Assembly (NCBI GenBank): GCA_021613335.1
Contig: JAJTWR010000149.1
Span: 1-64,000, forward strand
DNA: 64,000 nucleotides
DNA from: Whitmania pigra
Taxonomy: Eukaryota; Annelida; Clitellata; Hirudinida; Haemopidae
Direction of reading: 5' to 3'
Below are positions 24,064 through 39,000 of the stretch, piece after piece. The notes beneath the pieces are model-generated. The model did not search any database. It was not told the DNA's origin and saw nothing but the letters and a program-made list of their open reading frames with translations. Positions within the stretch are counted from its first letter, which is position 1. Each line of letters begins with the position of its first letter. A program made the position numbers and the translations under genes.

Positions 24064-27000
24064 GTAATATAATTAGTTTATAAAGCGCCATGTGCGTAGC
24101 GTCAGAGGCGCCTTGTGTCTTCGCTGTCCCATGAAGTCCTGTAGAGATGGGTCTTCAGGTGGCGTTAGAAAAGCTCCAGGGATGGCTGGGCTCTGACGTT
24201 GGAAGGAAGTCTGTTCCAGACAGCTGGAGAGGCGTACGAGAAGCCTCTGTTTGGTAGAGATGATCTATGTACCGGTTGGTGAAGTTGAGTGGCTGACGGA
24301 CCAGATGTTTGGCGGCGATCTAGTAGATGGAGATAAGGTGGGGTGGATGTTGGTAAAGTATGATATGTCATGAGGGCAATTTTGAAAGTGATACGACTAT
24401 GGATCGGCAGCCAGTGCAATTTCTTCAGACGGTCCATGCTATTGAGGGTAGAGTTGAGGAGGACGAGCTTGGCAAGCTTGTTTTGGACGCGTTGTAAGGA
24501 TTGAATTAAAGAAGCAGATGTGCCATAAAGTGAATTTGTAAAGCACCATAAATGCAAAACAAAACTACAAAACATAAATGCAATTACAAAAATATAAGAG
24601 TAACTTAATTCAAAAACCTAAAAGTATTGAACTAAACTTGAACGACTTCATTGAGTATACAAAATAAGATGAAAAAATGTTCAAAAACCTTGATTCCAGC
24701 AAATATAAATCCATGCCTAAAGCACTTCTCGTGGCATTTTTCCCAACTGAGAAACTCGACTTCGTCGTCAAACTCGTCGAAACAACCTCGGTGAATGAGA
24801 GCATATTTTATCTTTGGCAGTCTATTGGCTATACGATGACAAGAGGCGAATTTATTATTATTTCTGTAAAAGTTGTTGGCTGATTCACTCAAATCATCTT
24901 TCTAACTAAAGATTATTGGTTATAAATTACAGTAAAACCTTTCTATATGGAAATCCCTAGAGACAAAATAAATCAAAATTTGTTACAGACAATCTCGTAA
25001 TGTGGAGGTCCTTTTTGTTATTGTTATATAGTTTTAGTCAACTTAAATTCATATTTTCATAAAAGCAAAACTTTTGATTCTTCTTAGTTCTATGTTTTAT
25101 TTCATACGCAATTTTAAAAATTAAAAAAAACAAAACAAAAATGACACATTTTTTCAACAAATTAAAAATTTAAATCTGCTAATGATTTAATAATCCCTAA
25201 GTCCTTAATTTCAAAATAACGAGGTAAAAAGTGAACGGAATGCTTTGTTTTTAAAAGCTTCTGAAAAGTAAATATGGTAAAATAAAAATACAAAGCTATA
25301 AATATTGTTAAAATACACCCACTTTTTATGGATAATTTCCTTATAAATTACCAAATCTTGCTGAAATTTTCAGCTTTTAATAAACACAATTTGTCAGTAA
25401 CGTGTAAAATTTTATTTCATTTGGTTCAATGGTTCCTATAAATTATGCAAATCAACAATTTGTGACATGAAATATTATTAAGACAGCCTCCGGTTTGGGT
25501 TCATTTCGTCAATTTCAGGTCTTATTGGAAAGATCAAACATTAAATTGTCATTGAGAGCTGTGAAATTCAAAACTTTCTTTTAATTCATTTCATCATGTG
25601 GGAGTAAGCAGAAGGACAGAAGGAGAATGGGGATAAGTTAAGGCAGGAAAGGAAACTATTCAATAAAAAAGATTGAAAAAAGTCAGAACGGTCATCAAAT
25701 GTTTTTTTTTATGATCCAAACTCATGAAGTATATGGGAAGAAGTATGTGGGTGGAAGACCGAAAAAACTCTCGAATCAGATTCAGAGATGTCTCATCATG
25801 GAGGCTTTACGAGGAAGCAGAGTGGTAAGATACGGAATACCTGTTGGAGACATTTGTAAGAAATTATTTCCGAGAATTAAATGTAAAAATTAAATTAATT
25901 TTTGAAAGAAAATGTCAATCTAAGTTCTAGAATGAATTCCTAATCGAATTCTCACATCAAACAAAAAAACTCAAAAAACGCAAATAAAGGAAAATGAAGT
26001 GAGATACTGAAAGTCTTTAGCTGTTCTTAAACATTAAACAATAAAAAACATTATTTAAATAAAAATCATTTATTTTTTTAAATTATATATTTTATCAAAC
26101 AGCTAAAAGAAAAGCTTTATTTGGAGGTCCATGCGAAGACAGCTGAAACTTAATTCGAGTGGACAGCTGAAATACAAATGCGAAAGCGAGCTCAGGCGAT
26201 GAAAATCCATCACAAAGAAAAACGTCTTTTCTGGGCCAAAGAAATGTCATCTACAACAAAAGGTGGGAACTCATAATTTTTTCTCAGATGTAGAAAAGTT
26301 AAACCTTGATGGGCCAGATGGGTTATAAATACTACTGGCATAATTTCAGAAAAGAAAGAGACGTATTTTTTAGCAGGAAACATGTAGGAGGTTTTGTTAT
26401 GTTCTGTTAGGTCTGGTGAGGTATTTCAGCATCTGTGGGGACCAACTGGTGATTTTGAAAGAGAAACAGGATTCTCAGAAGTACATCAAAGTGCTCAATG
26501 ATCATCTCCATCCTTTTGCTGAAACTTGAATTTCAGCAAGATAATTCGTTTTTCTATGGCAGCCAGAGCTTTTTTTAAGAGTCCAACATGCAGGTGATGG
26601 ACTGGCTCGTCATGTGTTCAAGTTGCGAATATGTCGTTGACAATGGTCGGTATATATATAGCGGCAACGCAATAAGGGTCTAGAGGAAATGGTGGAAACT
26701 ACCAAAACGGCGGTGGCCAAAGCAAATTCTCGCAAGACTGCGAGAGGTATACTTGCGTTACCCCCTGCCCCCCTCCAAAATTAGGCTCCTGGCAGGAGGC
26801 CGGATGTTGTTCTCGATTCGTCGTCGTTAGGCTCTTTCATTTTGATAACATAACATAACAATTAACATAACAATTATTTATAGTGGTTAAGAAGACCTGG
26901 ATCTGTGTAATAACCACTCTTTTTAGTCCTAATATCCGAATTTACTTTAATAAATTTTGAATTTATCTATTGTGTCAGCATGGATGGTTTCCTTATCTAG

Positions 27001-30000
27001 TTTATTCCATAAGGAAACCACCCTTGAACTGAAATAATTGTTTTTCAAGTTTCCCGAAGCCTTCCTGTATAATTTACAATCGTGCCCTCTAGTAGAAACA
27101 CTTTTTGTGGCTTCGAAAAACTGTTCAGGCAAAAGGCCTTCCCTTCCCGATAAAATTTTGAATGCCTCGATGAGGTCCCCTCTATTTCTTCTCTTTTCCA
27201 GAGTCGTTAATTTACATCTATTTAATCTTTCCTCGTAACTAAGCTTTCCAAAACCATCTATCATCCTGGTTGCCCTTCTTTGTACTCTTTCCAACATCTC
27301 TACATCCTTCCTCAAATGAGGGTTCCATACTTGCACACAGTACTCAAGGTGTGGCCTTACTAATGCCTTATACAATCTCAGTATTACATCCTTGTTCCTG
27401 CTTACTACTGTTCTTTTTATCATTCCAAGTACTCTGTTTGCTTTTTTAGCAACTTCCATGCACTGTAGAGATGCTTTTCCATTGTTCTGAATTATTACCC
27501 CCAGATCTCTTTCCTGATTTGACTGCTTCAGAATGCTTCCTCCAAATGCATATTCGACTTTCGTGTTTTTGCATCCCATATGCATAATGGAGCATTTGCT
27601 TACGTTGAAAAGCATCTGCCAATCTTCTGCCCATTTGAATAACTTGTTAAGATCTTCCTGAAGTGTATCTACATCTTCTTGCTTGCTGACACTTCTTGCT
27701 ACTTTAGTGTCGTCAGCAAACTTAGATAACTTAGATCTTATGCCATCATCCAGATCATTTATATATATGCAGAACAGTACAGGTCTAAGCACCGATCCTT
27801 GTGGGACGCCGCTAGGTACTGGTTGCCACTCTGAATAAATTCCTCCTATGCCTACCTTCTGTCTCCTATCTGTCAACCAGTTTGTAAACCAATGTAATAG
27901 TTTGCCTTCAATCCCACATGCACCGAGCTTTTTTTGAAGCCTTTGATGGGGCACCTTGTCAAATGCTTTTGCGAAGTCTAGGTACACTACATCTACAGCC
28001 TTGTCATGATCAACCCACTCATAAATTTCTTCAAAAAACTCAAGTAGGTTGGTAAGACACGATCTGTTCTTAGTAAAACCATGTTGGCTCTTTCCAATCA
28101 CATCGTTTCTTCCAAAAAAAGTTGATACAGCCTCTTTGATCATTCTTTCCATTACCTTGCAAACTATAGAAGTTAAGCTTACTGGCCTGTAGTTGGATGG
28201 CAAACCCCTACTTCCCTTTTTGAATAGTGGAACTACTATTGCATCTTTCCAATCTCTTGGTATTGTTCCTGAATCAAACGATTTGACAAATAAGATTGCC
28301 AATGCTTCTCCTATAGCTGTTCTTGTCTCATATAGTAGTTTAGGATGTAGGTTGTCTATTCCAGGGCTCTTGTCTACTTTCAAATTTTCCAGTTGCTTAA
28401 TTACCCCTGTTTTTGAGAAGTTTACTGTATCTAACTTTATCTCAATCTGTTGGATTCTCCTTGGCAGATCTGGTATATTCCCTATTGTTTCTTTAGTAAA
28501 AACTGAACTGAAGTAGCTATTTAATATATTGGCTGTTTCCTCTACTGAATCAACTGTTTGCCCCTCACTATTTTGTAATGGTCCAATTTTGTCCCTTACT
28601 TTTTGTTTACATCTAACGTATCTGAAAAAGCTCTTGCTATCGCTTTTAACATTCTTTGCTAATTTGTTCTCATATTCTAGTAATGCTTTTTTATTAATTC
28701 TGTTTGATGCATTCCTTTGTTTCTGATATTTTTGTTTTAAATCCTTAAGCTCTCTTTCCTCTTCCTCTCCAGAATTTATTTTTGTCATTTCTCGTAATTT
28801 CTTCCATGCTTTATACTTAGCTCTTTTGCATTTGATGACCTCCTTCGTAAGCCATGGCTGTCTTTTCTGAGTTCTGCCTCTGCTTGGGATATATTTATCT
28901 ACAACTAGATTTAGCTCTTTCTTGATTATTGCTCAAGCTTCTTCTACATTAGCAGATTCTATTTTTTTTAGCTAGGTTTGTTTTCTCTAACTCATTCCGT
29001 ATTTTATCATAGTCAGCCTTAAAAAAGTTTTTAGAATCTAGGTTCTCTTTTTTTAAATCCTCGTTGTCTAAATAAATGTTCCATCTGACAACTTGATGAT
29101 CACTTGTTCCAAAGTGTTCACCAACTGTTAGGCCTTCCACTAAGTTCTCATCTGTTGTTAATATCAAATCTAATGTGTTTTTACCTCTTGTGGGATCAGT
29201 GATGTGCTGGAATAAGAAGTTATCATTTGTTACATTTATAAAGTTTATATCCTCAGGTCTTTCTCCTTCTAAAGTGTTCCAGTTAATATGGTAGTTAAAG
29301 TCACCCATTACTAGCATAAATTCCTTACTGGCTTTGTATAATATCTCATTTAGTCCAGTATCCTCTTTAAAATTTGGTGGCCTGTAGCAAACCCCTAAAA
29401 GAAGTTTGAATTTACCTATGTAAATATCACACCATAAACTCTCTTTAAAGTTTTCATTTTGAAATTCCTTTCTTTCTATTACTTTGATATGATTCTTAAT
29501 ATAAATTAATACCCCTCCTGCTCCATGTCCATTTTCTTTCTGTCCCTCTCTGTCTTTCCTTAACATCTCATAGCCATCAATTGCTAGCTCAGAGTTTTGA
29601 ATACTTTCTTTTGCCCAAGACTCAGTAATGCCAATTATATCTGGCTCCTCCGTATCGACAATTAGCTCGAGTTCTGTCCTTTTAGTCTTACTAACTATAC
29701 TTCTAGCATTGGCATAAACACATTTCAGAACTCTTACTCTGTCTATATCCTTACTTAAATGATTAATTTCTAATCTTACCCCCTCCTCAGCTTTTCCAGC
29801 TTCATGTTGCCTGGTTGGCCCTTCACTCTGAAAATGTAGTCCCCCGACTGATCTTCAGCTTGCTTTTTCTTCGCCTCTTCCAACAATTTCTTGCATTGCT
29901 CTCTTTCTGCTTTAGTCAAATCATGGCAGACAGAGATGCCTTTGAATTTGCTTTCTGCAGTTCGTAATTTTGGAAGTGATTCCAAAACTAGTTTCTTTGA

Positions 30001-33000
30001 TTCTCTTTCCCTAAATTGAATCATTAGTGGCCTTACCTCCTTTGTATCCTTACCTATCCTGAATACACTTTTGATGTCACCACTATCACATTTTACACCA
30101 AGTACATTGTTGATGAAATGCATAGCAGTGTCTCTATCCTCAGTTTTCTGTTCTGGCTCACTTTTAGCTTTGCTTTCTTCGAGCCTGTACAGTATAATGT
30201 TGTTCCTTCTCTTTTCTCTTTCGACTTCCTCCTGAGCAATGGTTTTTGCTGTACTGATTTTTTTGTCCACAACTTGTACTCTGTCTTCAATTGTTTTCAA
30301 TTTTGCATCTACTCTTTTCTTTACAATTTCCTTGCTTTTAGTACCAGCTTCGGCTGTCATGTCAGCCTCGACTGAGACAAGTAAGCTCTCTACTTTCTCC
30401 TCCAGCTTTGAAACTTTATTTTCCACAAGATCTCCTCCTACTTTGCCGCTTTCTATAGTCTCCAACTTTTTTTCGAGCAACTCGATTTTGTGACTTTGTT
30501 CCTTATTGATACCTATGAGTTGTTCGAGTCTTTCGACGACGTCTTTCATTCGCACACAGTTCTTGCAAATTTGGTTTAGATTCAAACCCTCGACACTTCC
30601 ATACATTTCGCATTCTTGGCATTTTTTAAAATCTTTAAAACTTCTCGTAGTCATTTTAGCGAAGATAAGTTGACTTTTGTGAGAACTGTGATAAAAATGT
30701 CGGAGACAGCATCGTGATGGAGTTTGGAAGATGAGAGGCCGTAAGCATTGCTAGGAGAAGAGATTGCGGTTTGGTTGTTCAGGTGATGGCGCACGCATTC
30801 ACAAATGACGTAAAACGCGAATGAGCGTTTGATGCAATATATTCGCGCTCGATCAGTGAGCTAATTTTTAAGTGACGGCTGCCGCTCCCAAAAATTATAG
30901 CGCTAAGTGAGCATTATGTGGTTTCGATGTGCAAAGGTCGCCGCTGCTGGGACCTGTGGATTTTTGAGTATCAGAAATCTTTTGGTGGTCCAAGCAAAGG
31001 AAGCCAAAAACGACAAACCAGAGGATAATTCAGAACAGACCAAAAGAACTTTCAAACAATTCAAGACACCTTGAGCAGCGACTCTCCAAAACGGAAGAAG
31101 TTGACACACGGCAAAAGAATGTGTGGGGAAGATTGGGATGTTTAGTGATTATCACCGACAACGTCAATATACTACTTATGTATATGTATACTACGTATAT
31201 ATTTTACGTATGATGTATCGGCCGATACAATGTGCAATATGAATGGCGGCATGCTGATCTACTATTTCAGCATGTGACTAACATGTAACATTGCACTATG
31301 TCTGTTAAAATCTTTATCCAACCAGTGGGTAGTCAGATTGAGTAGTGAATCTGAGCATTGAGTAGTCCAGACACCTGTTGTGAAACTTACAAAAATCGAT
31401 ACCTTTCTCACGTGAAATGCTCTCAGCTACCTTGGCAACCAGTGCTTGATAAATATTTGGAATAAATGAAGTTGTGACATATTTTGAGCTTGGCAACTCA
31501 TATCTAGGTTCCAGGGCTTGCAGAATTCGCTGGAGTGCTTTACTGTTAACCACCTCGAATGGCATGTCATCAAGCACTCTGCAACCAGCTTGTTTATTCT
31601 CATCAATTTATTGTCGTTTATGTTCCAAAATTTTGCGTTATCCATGCTTAGTCTATAGGATCAAGTGTTTATAAAATGCTTGGTCTATAGTAGACTGCTT
31701 TAAACTTGCGTCTGATGATGTCACAGCAGTGGTGATGCCGGTAGTTTACGACCAGTTGTCCTCCACGGGCAATCTACAAAAGTTGGATATGGTGGAAGTC
31801 ACCGAATGCCGGCTCGGTAGCGGAACCGAGACAATGCATCATGTGCTCAGCAATTGCATGTATGCCCTTGACATAACCAGGTCCGTCGAGAAATATGTGA
31901 GACCTCAAAAGCAGCAGTCTACAAAGGGCACGATCGCAAAGTGGCGAAAGATTTATTTCTTGCGCGAGGGCTTCGCACACCTCTTCAAAAAAAGATGTCA
32001 AACGCCCAGGCGAGACATTCTTGCAGAAGCAAACAACTGGATAGAAAGTGGCAAGAGGATTTGATACTAGTGTTGCTTTCGACGGATGCCATCATTCTGC
32101 CGAAACTGACAGTTTCCGTGGAAAAACAAGCTTCAATATATCAACGTGCTCAAAGCGGATAAGTACGTAGACCTCTTCCCTATCGAGATTGGAGCAAGGG
32201 GCGTGGTCGTCAGGATGACTTAAGCTTTCCTCGCCAAGATTGGATTGTCTAGCCATTGAGAGAGCCACAGAAGCGGCATCATTCTGGATCTGGTACATGA
32301 AGAGCCAGAAGAAGTCGTAAGAGGCTATTTCAGGAAAGCTATCGGTTTGTGGTGTGAATGATTCACCGAACGACGGGGCCAAATTACTGGACAAGAGACG
32401 CGGTATTATGGAAAAATGGACCAAACCGCGGTCGCACAAAGGCCCGCGGCTGAGTCTCGAAAATTTTTATCTCCGCTACAAAGAAATGATAAGGCCCAGT
32501 TTGTATATATTGAGTACACTGTGTGAAGAAGCCCCTAAGAACTTTCGTGACTGTTGTAGGCAACTGGAGTGGAGGCTGTCGACATTTTTTATTTCTATAG
32601 AAAATATAATAATGTTGTTGTTGTTGTATCTCCTCCCCCCAAACGTAAGGAGATTCAAAGGGCCGACACTCCTCCGAAGATCCCTGTCGGATCTCCAAAG
32701 CGGAGTAATAAGAATAAAAAGAAACTACATAAGCACACGAATAAAACTGGTCGCATTGAAAAGTTGTGTTCATTAACTGTAACTGTAACTGATAACTGGA
32801 AAGTTGTAACTGGAAAAACTGCCTAAAGTTAACTTTAACTTTAGCTGCAAATGGAAAGTACTAACGGTAACTCAAATCCTAACTGAAAAGTCCTAACTTA
32901 AATAATACTAATTGCAGGACTATCTACCATTGCCAAGCCTTTATAACGTTTGACAAGGAAGAATTAAAAATGAAAATGGACTTCCATTAAGGAAAATGTT

Positions 33001-36000
33001 TTTCAAAGTTTAAAGAGCATATAGACGTGAAATGATCACATTTTAACAAATCTCTACCGTGGAAATAGCATGCGATACCTCGGAAGTAGGTTCGGTGCGG
33101 TTCTTTTCCATAGATTACCAGATGAGACGGAGCATCCATTTTTCAATGTTTCAAAGACACTTTTTGAAACCCAAAGATAATACAGCCAAAGTCATAAAGA
33201 AAGACTTACCTTACAAAAATTCCAGTACATCTTTGGGAGAAAGTTTATTAATAGTACGGATCACAGGCCACTTCTGGATTTGTTTGATCCTAGAAAAGCC
33301 AATCTTAAACTGGCTCTAAGTCGACTCACATCTTGGGCCTTGACATTATAGCCTTTACGACTATGCCATCGAGTATAGAAAGACATGAGCATGAGACATC
33401 TCAACGTGGAAACGCGGTTGTGCTGAGTCACTTGTTTTTGGGACAATCGAAGATTGGGGAAGTGTCTTTGGGAGTAGATGCAAAATTCGATGCGGCAGAA
33501 GAACTTGCATTTTCAAACATTTGTACAATAAAAATTGTCAGTCAAGAAATACTAAACTCAAATTCAAAAACTGAGGAATTCGAATCCTGGAAAAACTCAG
33601 TAATTTCGGCAGCATGTAAATTCCTAAAAAATGGCCGACCTAAAGATATTTCAAACCAGGAAATTTTGCTTTACAAGACGTTCAAGAATTCATTGAACTG
33701 CGAGACTGAATTCCTAATGATGGAAGATAGAATCATGATTCCAGAGAGTTTGAAAAAAGAAAACGTTAGAGCTCCTTCATTTAGGCTATTTTGTAAGGCA
33801 ACGGATGAAGCAGCTGGCACAATCAGCTGAATATTGCTGTCACATTAATCAAGACATCGAAAAACTTTGCAGGATCAATGCAAAGAAAGAACCCAACCAC
33901 ACTTGAACGATTCCGGATAGGACTTGGACACGATTACATACTGATCAGCTTATTGGTTATTAATTTTCTGTGTAACGAATGGCTGGTGGTTGTAGATTTA
34001 TTTTTTAAGGGAAAATAATGCATCGGCTACGATAAATTTGTTAGAGAAGTTTTTCCTTTACGGTTGCGTTCTTTCAATAGTTACTGATAACGCTCGTACC
34101 CTTACGAGAGAAGAAATTTAATATTACCTGAAGGAAAGAGGGATTCAACATTTGTCGGGTGCGCCTGATCATCCGGAAAACTAATGAAAAAACTAAACGA
34201 TTCATTAAAACATTCTAAAAGTTGATTTCAAAATCGAAATTACCATTTGAAGCAGCCTTGCAAGAATTCTTAACGCAGTATAGAACACCCTTGATAACAG
34301 AAGTCCAAGCAGTTCATCAGAAAACAATGACAAATTAATGGAATTATTGGAGGAATTTTTTGTTAGAAGGAGATCATTTTCTCATAGGAGATTTTAATTT
34401 TGCAATTGATTGGTTAAAGACAAGTTGTTCAGGTTCTACAACAAAGATTGAAAATAGATTCTTGAACTTTTTAGCTGACAAATTTCTGACTCAATATGCC
34501 ATGGAACCAACACGATTTAGATTCGGACAATTTGCACATCTTCTTGATTTGGTAATATCAAATGATATAGTAGAGAATGTTGTTTGTCTCGCACCATTAG
34601 GAACAAAAGCAGATACGCAATTGGTCAATCATGTTAGTAGAGGTGATTCGGTCTTCGAAGGGAACGTAAACCCATGTGTGTCCCAGTGATAGTTTTCAAG
34701 AAACTAGGTAGAAAACATCTTCTGTGAAGTCATTTCCTCTAAAGCTCTTGTGGAAAAGACACTTGGAACAGATCCGCCAAGGTAAGGAATAGACCAAGAC
34801 CATGGTCACTACAAAACTTCAACTAGTATATATCAAACTTCCATTCAAGACCTCAAGCTGTCAAGAAGCCCGGAAGACAAGTCAGGTATGCTGAACCTGA
34901 AATTTCCAAAAAGACTCTAGGCTTCTTCCAGACGATTGGAACGACTCAAAACAAGAGTTAACATGTAGACTTTAAGTTGGGGGAAGTGTTGTGTGCGCGA
35001 GTACATTTGGAGCACTATTTGAGGTTTGAACTGTTTGGTGTATTTAGTCGTTTTCGAGTTCTAGTTGAGTTTGCCTCAAGTACGAGTTACGTTTCAGCTC
35101 TATTAAAAGTCATTTTAAAATAATAGTTTCGAGTACATTATTCAAAAATATAAACACGTATACAGAGAGTTTGGACGATTTAGGTACCAAATTGTTTGTA
35201 GTTGAATGGTTATTGAGAAAATTCGTTGTTGAGTATATTTTTAACATACAAAGTATAGAGAATTGACCGGAATCGTTAAGTTTCGTTATAACAAAATTAC
35301 ATTTTAGAGATGTTCTTTGTAGAGAGGTTTTACTGAAGTTCATGACAATTATTGCCAGAGAATGCCGGAATTAAAATCTCTACCAAGAGTATGAACTTCA
35401 ATTTCCTTCACATAAAATAAATTTGTAAAATCTACTTCCATATAAATACGTGAAAACTGCTTTCCCCAAGTTACACAGTTGACCTTTACAATTACTTCTC
35501 CCAGATATATACTTTTTGGAGATATTCCGCACATCATTCTGAGAGGACCCTCGTTTAAGTAAACTTTGACGCTTGTGACAGCAAAGTGACCATAAGTGGC
35601 TCCTGCCTTCCTCCTTCCTAATTGAAGATGGAATAAAATGATTACACTTGATTAACCAAGGACTGGTTAAAACTTTGTTCGAGTAGTTGATCAAATTTTT
35701 TATAAATTAATTATAATAGTAATAATAATATAATTTCTATAGTTTTCTTATGTTCTGTTGGCTTCTTAATGCATATCTGACCAATCCTATTTTATTGTGC
35801 GCTTGAATCGACCGGGAATTTTAGCCGGGGAATGTCGTAAATCATTTATAAGAAATTTTGACACTTTTTTAAAATGAGAACTTCTATTCTATTTTTGAAT
35901 CCAAGTTACTATACAATCTCTCATTCGATAGAATGAAATCATGAGGTATTATAATTTTACTTTCTTAATTAATGTCTACTCGCTTCCTGATTGGTTTGAT

Positions 36001-39000
36001 CAAAGTGTGAGAAAAGTGATTACTAAATTAGGCGAAAAAACTTTCCGGGAAAATATCCGAGAATACAGCTTTAGCTTTAACTACAATGGCGAAATAAAAC
36101 GCATGGAATATGATCAAGGTTGTTCAGCAGTGGTTATGTAAAAGTTAGATTTGATGCTACACAGTATCAGTCCACTTGCCGAATCCTACAATCAAATGCA
36201 TCAAATAATACTGTCCAAGCAAACAGGTTAGAATGATTTGTATGAAAGATCCCAATTTAGACTTAAGACGATATAACGCATCAACTTCAAATTGCTGCAA
36301 TATTCGTCGGTGAAGATGGCGAACAACCAGCCAATAAAGATATGCATCTACCCGATTTGAGATTTTTGCAAAACATTTCACTCTCTGCACTAATCCGATG
36401 GTGAATCCTTTACTTTTCCCACGGGGTGAATTTTGTTGGCATAATGGAGTACGTTGAAAAAAAAACGATCTGCTAATCACATCACGCCACTCCAATTCTT
36501 TGTTTTTCGACTCTGTTCGTCCCGGTTTAGTCTCTTGCACAGCAGTGGAACATTGTTTCAGCATGACATTGTTGATATTTACTTAAAAACCGAAGTTAAC
36601 TTAGACTGCCAACCGTCAATTTGGCAATCAATGAACTATCTTCAATTGATGTTTTAAAAGAACAGACAGAAACCATAAGGAATATCGAAATGTCGAATGA
36701 TAACAACGGGCGGCGGTTAACATAGTAATAATAATAGTAATAGTTTATTTGTATGGCGTCTTAAGCATAGCGTCAGGGGCGCCATAGGTCTTCGAGGAAT
36801 TTTTGAAGAGATGGGTCTTCAGCTGGCGCTTGAAGAGCTCGAGCGTGGGCTGAGACCGGATGATGTGGGGCAGGCTATTCCAGACGGCGGGCGAGGCATG
36901 AGAGAAGCCTCGGTTAACTATGGATGATTTGTGAACCGGTTGGTGAAGATGAATTATAGAAGATGAGCGGAGGTGATCGGGGATGTGACAGTGGCGAATG
37001 AGATGATGGAGATAAGGAGGGTTGGATGTGGTTAATGTGCGATAAGTGAGCAGAGATATTTTGTAGATGATGCGAAGATGGATGGGTAGCCAGTGCAGTT
37101 GTCAGGGCCTCGGAGCTGTTGAGATTGGGATTAAGAAGAACAAGTTTGGCTAACTTGTTTTGAATGTGCTGAAAGGAGAGGGTAAGAGAGGCTGGAGCGC
37201 CATACAGGAGGGAGTTGCAGTAGTCAAGGCGGGAGAGGACCAGGCTGCATGCGAGAGCAGCAGTCATGTCGACCGAGAGGAGTGGGCGGATGTGTCGTAT
37301 AGCCCAGATGAGGTGATTGCAAGATTTTGCTATGGAGGAGGCATGTTGTTTAAAGCTGAGATGGGAATCAAAAGTAACGCCGAGAAGTTTTAGGGTAGAA
37401 GAAGGAAGAAGGGTGCCAGCGATATTTATTGAAGATGGAGGGGATAGGTTTCTCAGTTGAAGAAGAGTGCCGATAAACATTATTTCGGACTTTTGAGGGT
37501 TGAGTTGAAGGAAATTTACGAGGTGCCAGTCGTTAATGGCGTCTGTGCACCTTCGCAGATTGTCTAATTGAGCAGAGACACTGTCGCTGGAAAGGACAGA
37601 GTAGAGACTCGTGTCATCCGCGTATTGGTGGAAGGACACGTCACAATTTTGGACGATGTCAGACAGGGGTGAAGTGTAGCTTGTGAAAAGTAGGGGACCC
37701 AGGACGGAGCCCTGGGGGACTCCAGCAAGGAGATCAACAGAAGAGGAAGTATGGCAGCCCAGCTTGACGTATTGGGATCTATTGGGGAGGTAAGATTGAA
37801 GTCAAGAAAGTGCCAGAAAACAGACATCAAGTCACTAGCATTAGCAATAATAGCAGCAACTCTATTACCAGGTGAAAGTACTGAACACTTTATTTAAAAT
37901 TTATTTAAAATGACACTTATCTTAAATGCCACATCAACGTGCAACGTCAAACACAATAAGCCAGAAGCGAAAGTACTATTGGACTCAAAATTAATGATAT
38001 GGGGTTGAAGCTCTAATGATTCATGTGCATGCCTTCCTCGCGGTGGATAGACTTCTCAAAGATTTAACAAAACGTTCCGAGCTTTTTGGTGGTAAAATTA
38101 TCTTATTTGGGGAGTGATTTTCGTAGAGTTTTGTCTGCCCCAATTAAGAGCTGCTTGAAAAGACATCAATTTTGGACGAAACTAAATGTTATCAAACTCA
38201 TTCGAAACATGCTATTGATACCGAAAGAGAATTTGCAGACTTTTAGAGGTAGGGAAGTGTAAAAATGGAGATTCAATCCCATTGCCTAAACGATGATACC
38301 CAGAAACGCAAGATACAGTTGGACAGATGTATGGAGATATAGACTTCACAATGTAACTCTGCATCAACTAAAAGGAAGGGTAAATCTCAGTGTTGAATGA
38401 AGAACCCTTGAACTTGATGTGACGCCATCTTGTGGTATAAAAAGAACAGGCCTCGGGAGCGGGAGAGTTTGTACGATAGGGATTGCGAGTTGTGCGATGT
38501 TACATGCGAATACATACTTGGCAGCCATTAGCGATATTTCCGTTCTTGTTTCTGTTTCTGAATATTTGACATCCAATAAAGTTTTCTGTTCAACTTGTTA
38601 TTCTTAGAAAGACCCAACAGTGTCTATAACATAGCAAGTGATTAGGCTGAAGACCAACTTGTATATCCAGAGAAATATTTGAACATTGAACTGGATTGCC
38701 ACCTCACAAATTCAGATTGAAGATTGGCGCTGTTATCATACTACTCAGAAACTTATTAACATCTAAGGTTTTCTGCAACGGAACTCGGCTCACAGTCACA
38801 CGATTGCAGACCAATGCAATTGAAGCAAATGCGATAGAATCAGCTAATATCGCGGATGTCACTTATTCTAACACTAACAGTTCAAATTCAAATGTAAACA
38901 ATTTCCTCTCCGCTTATCGTCTTCAAAACAATCAATAAAGAGCGTTGTATTTGCGTATTGAATGCTGGAGAGATAACTCGTGATTGTAATAAGACAAGAC

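Larger units (their letters stand above)
26830..30870 (-). mobile_element. Near full-length CR1-type LINE (family LinB)
   Basis: Minus strand: 5' UTR about 30870-30655, ORF1 30654-29776, ORF2 29775-26947, 3' UTR ending in TTATG-rich repeats near 26840-26875. It lies in gene B's intron between the two lectin-like and first WSC exons, in gene orientation. A truncated copy of the same family is found at 60.4-61.0 kb. A short terminal repeat unit of this kind is typical of CR1 LINEs (family knowledge). Confidence 0.85.
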
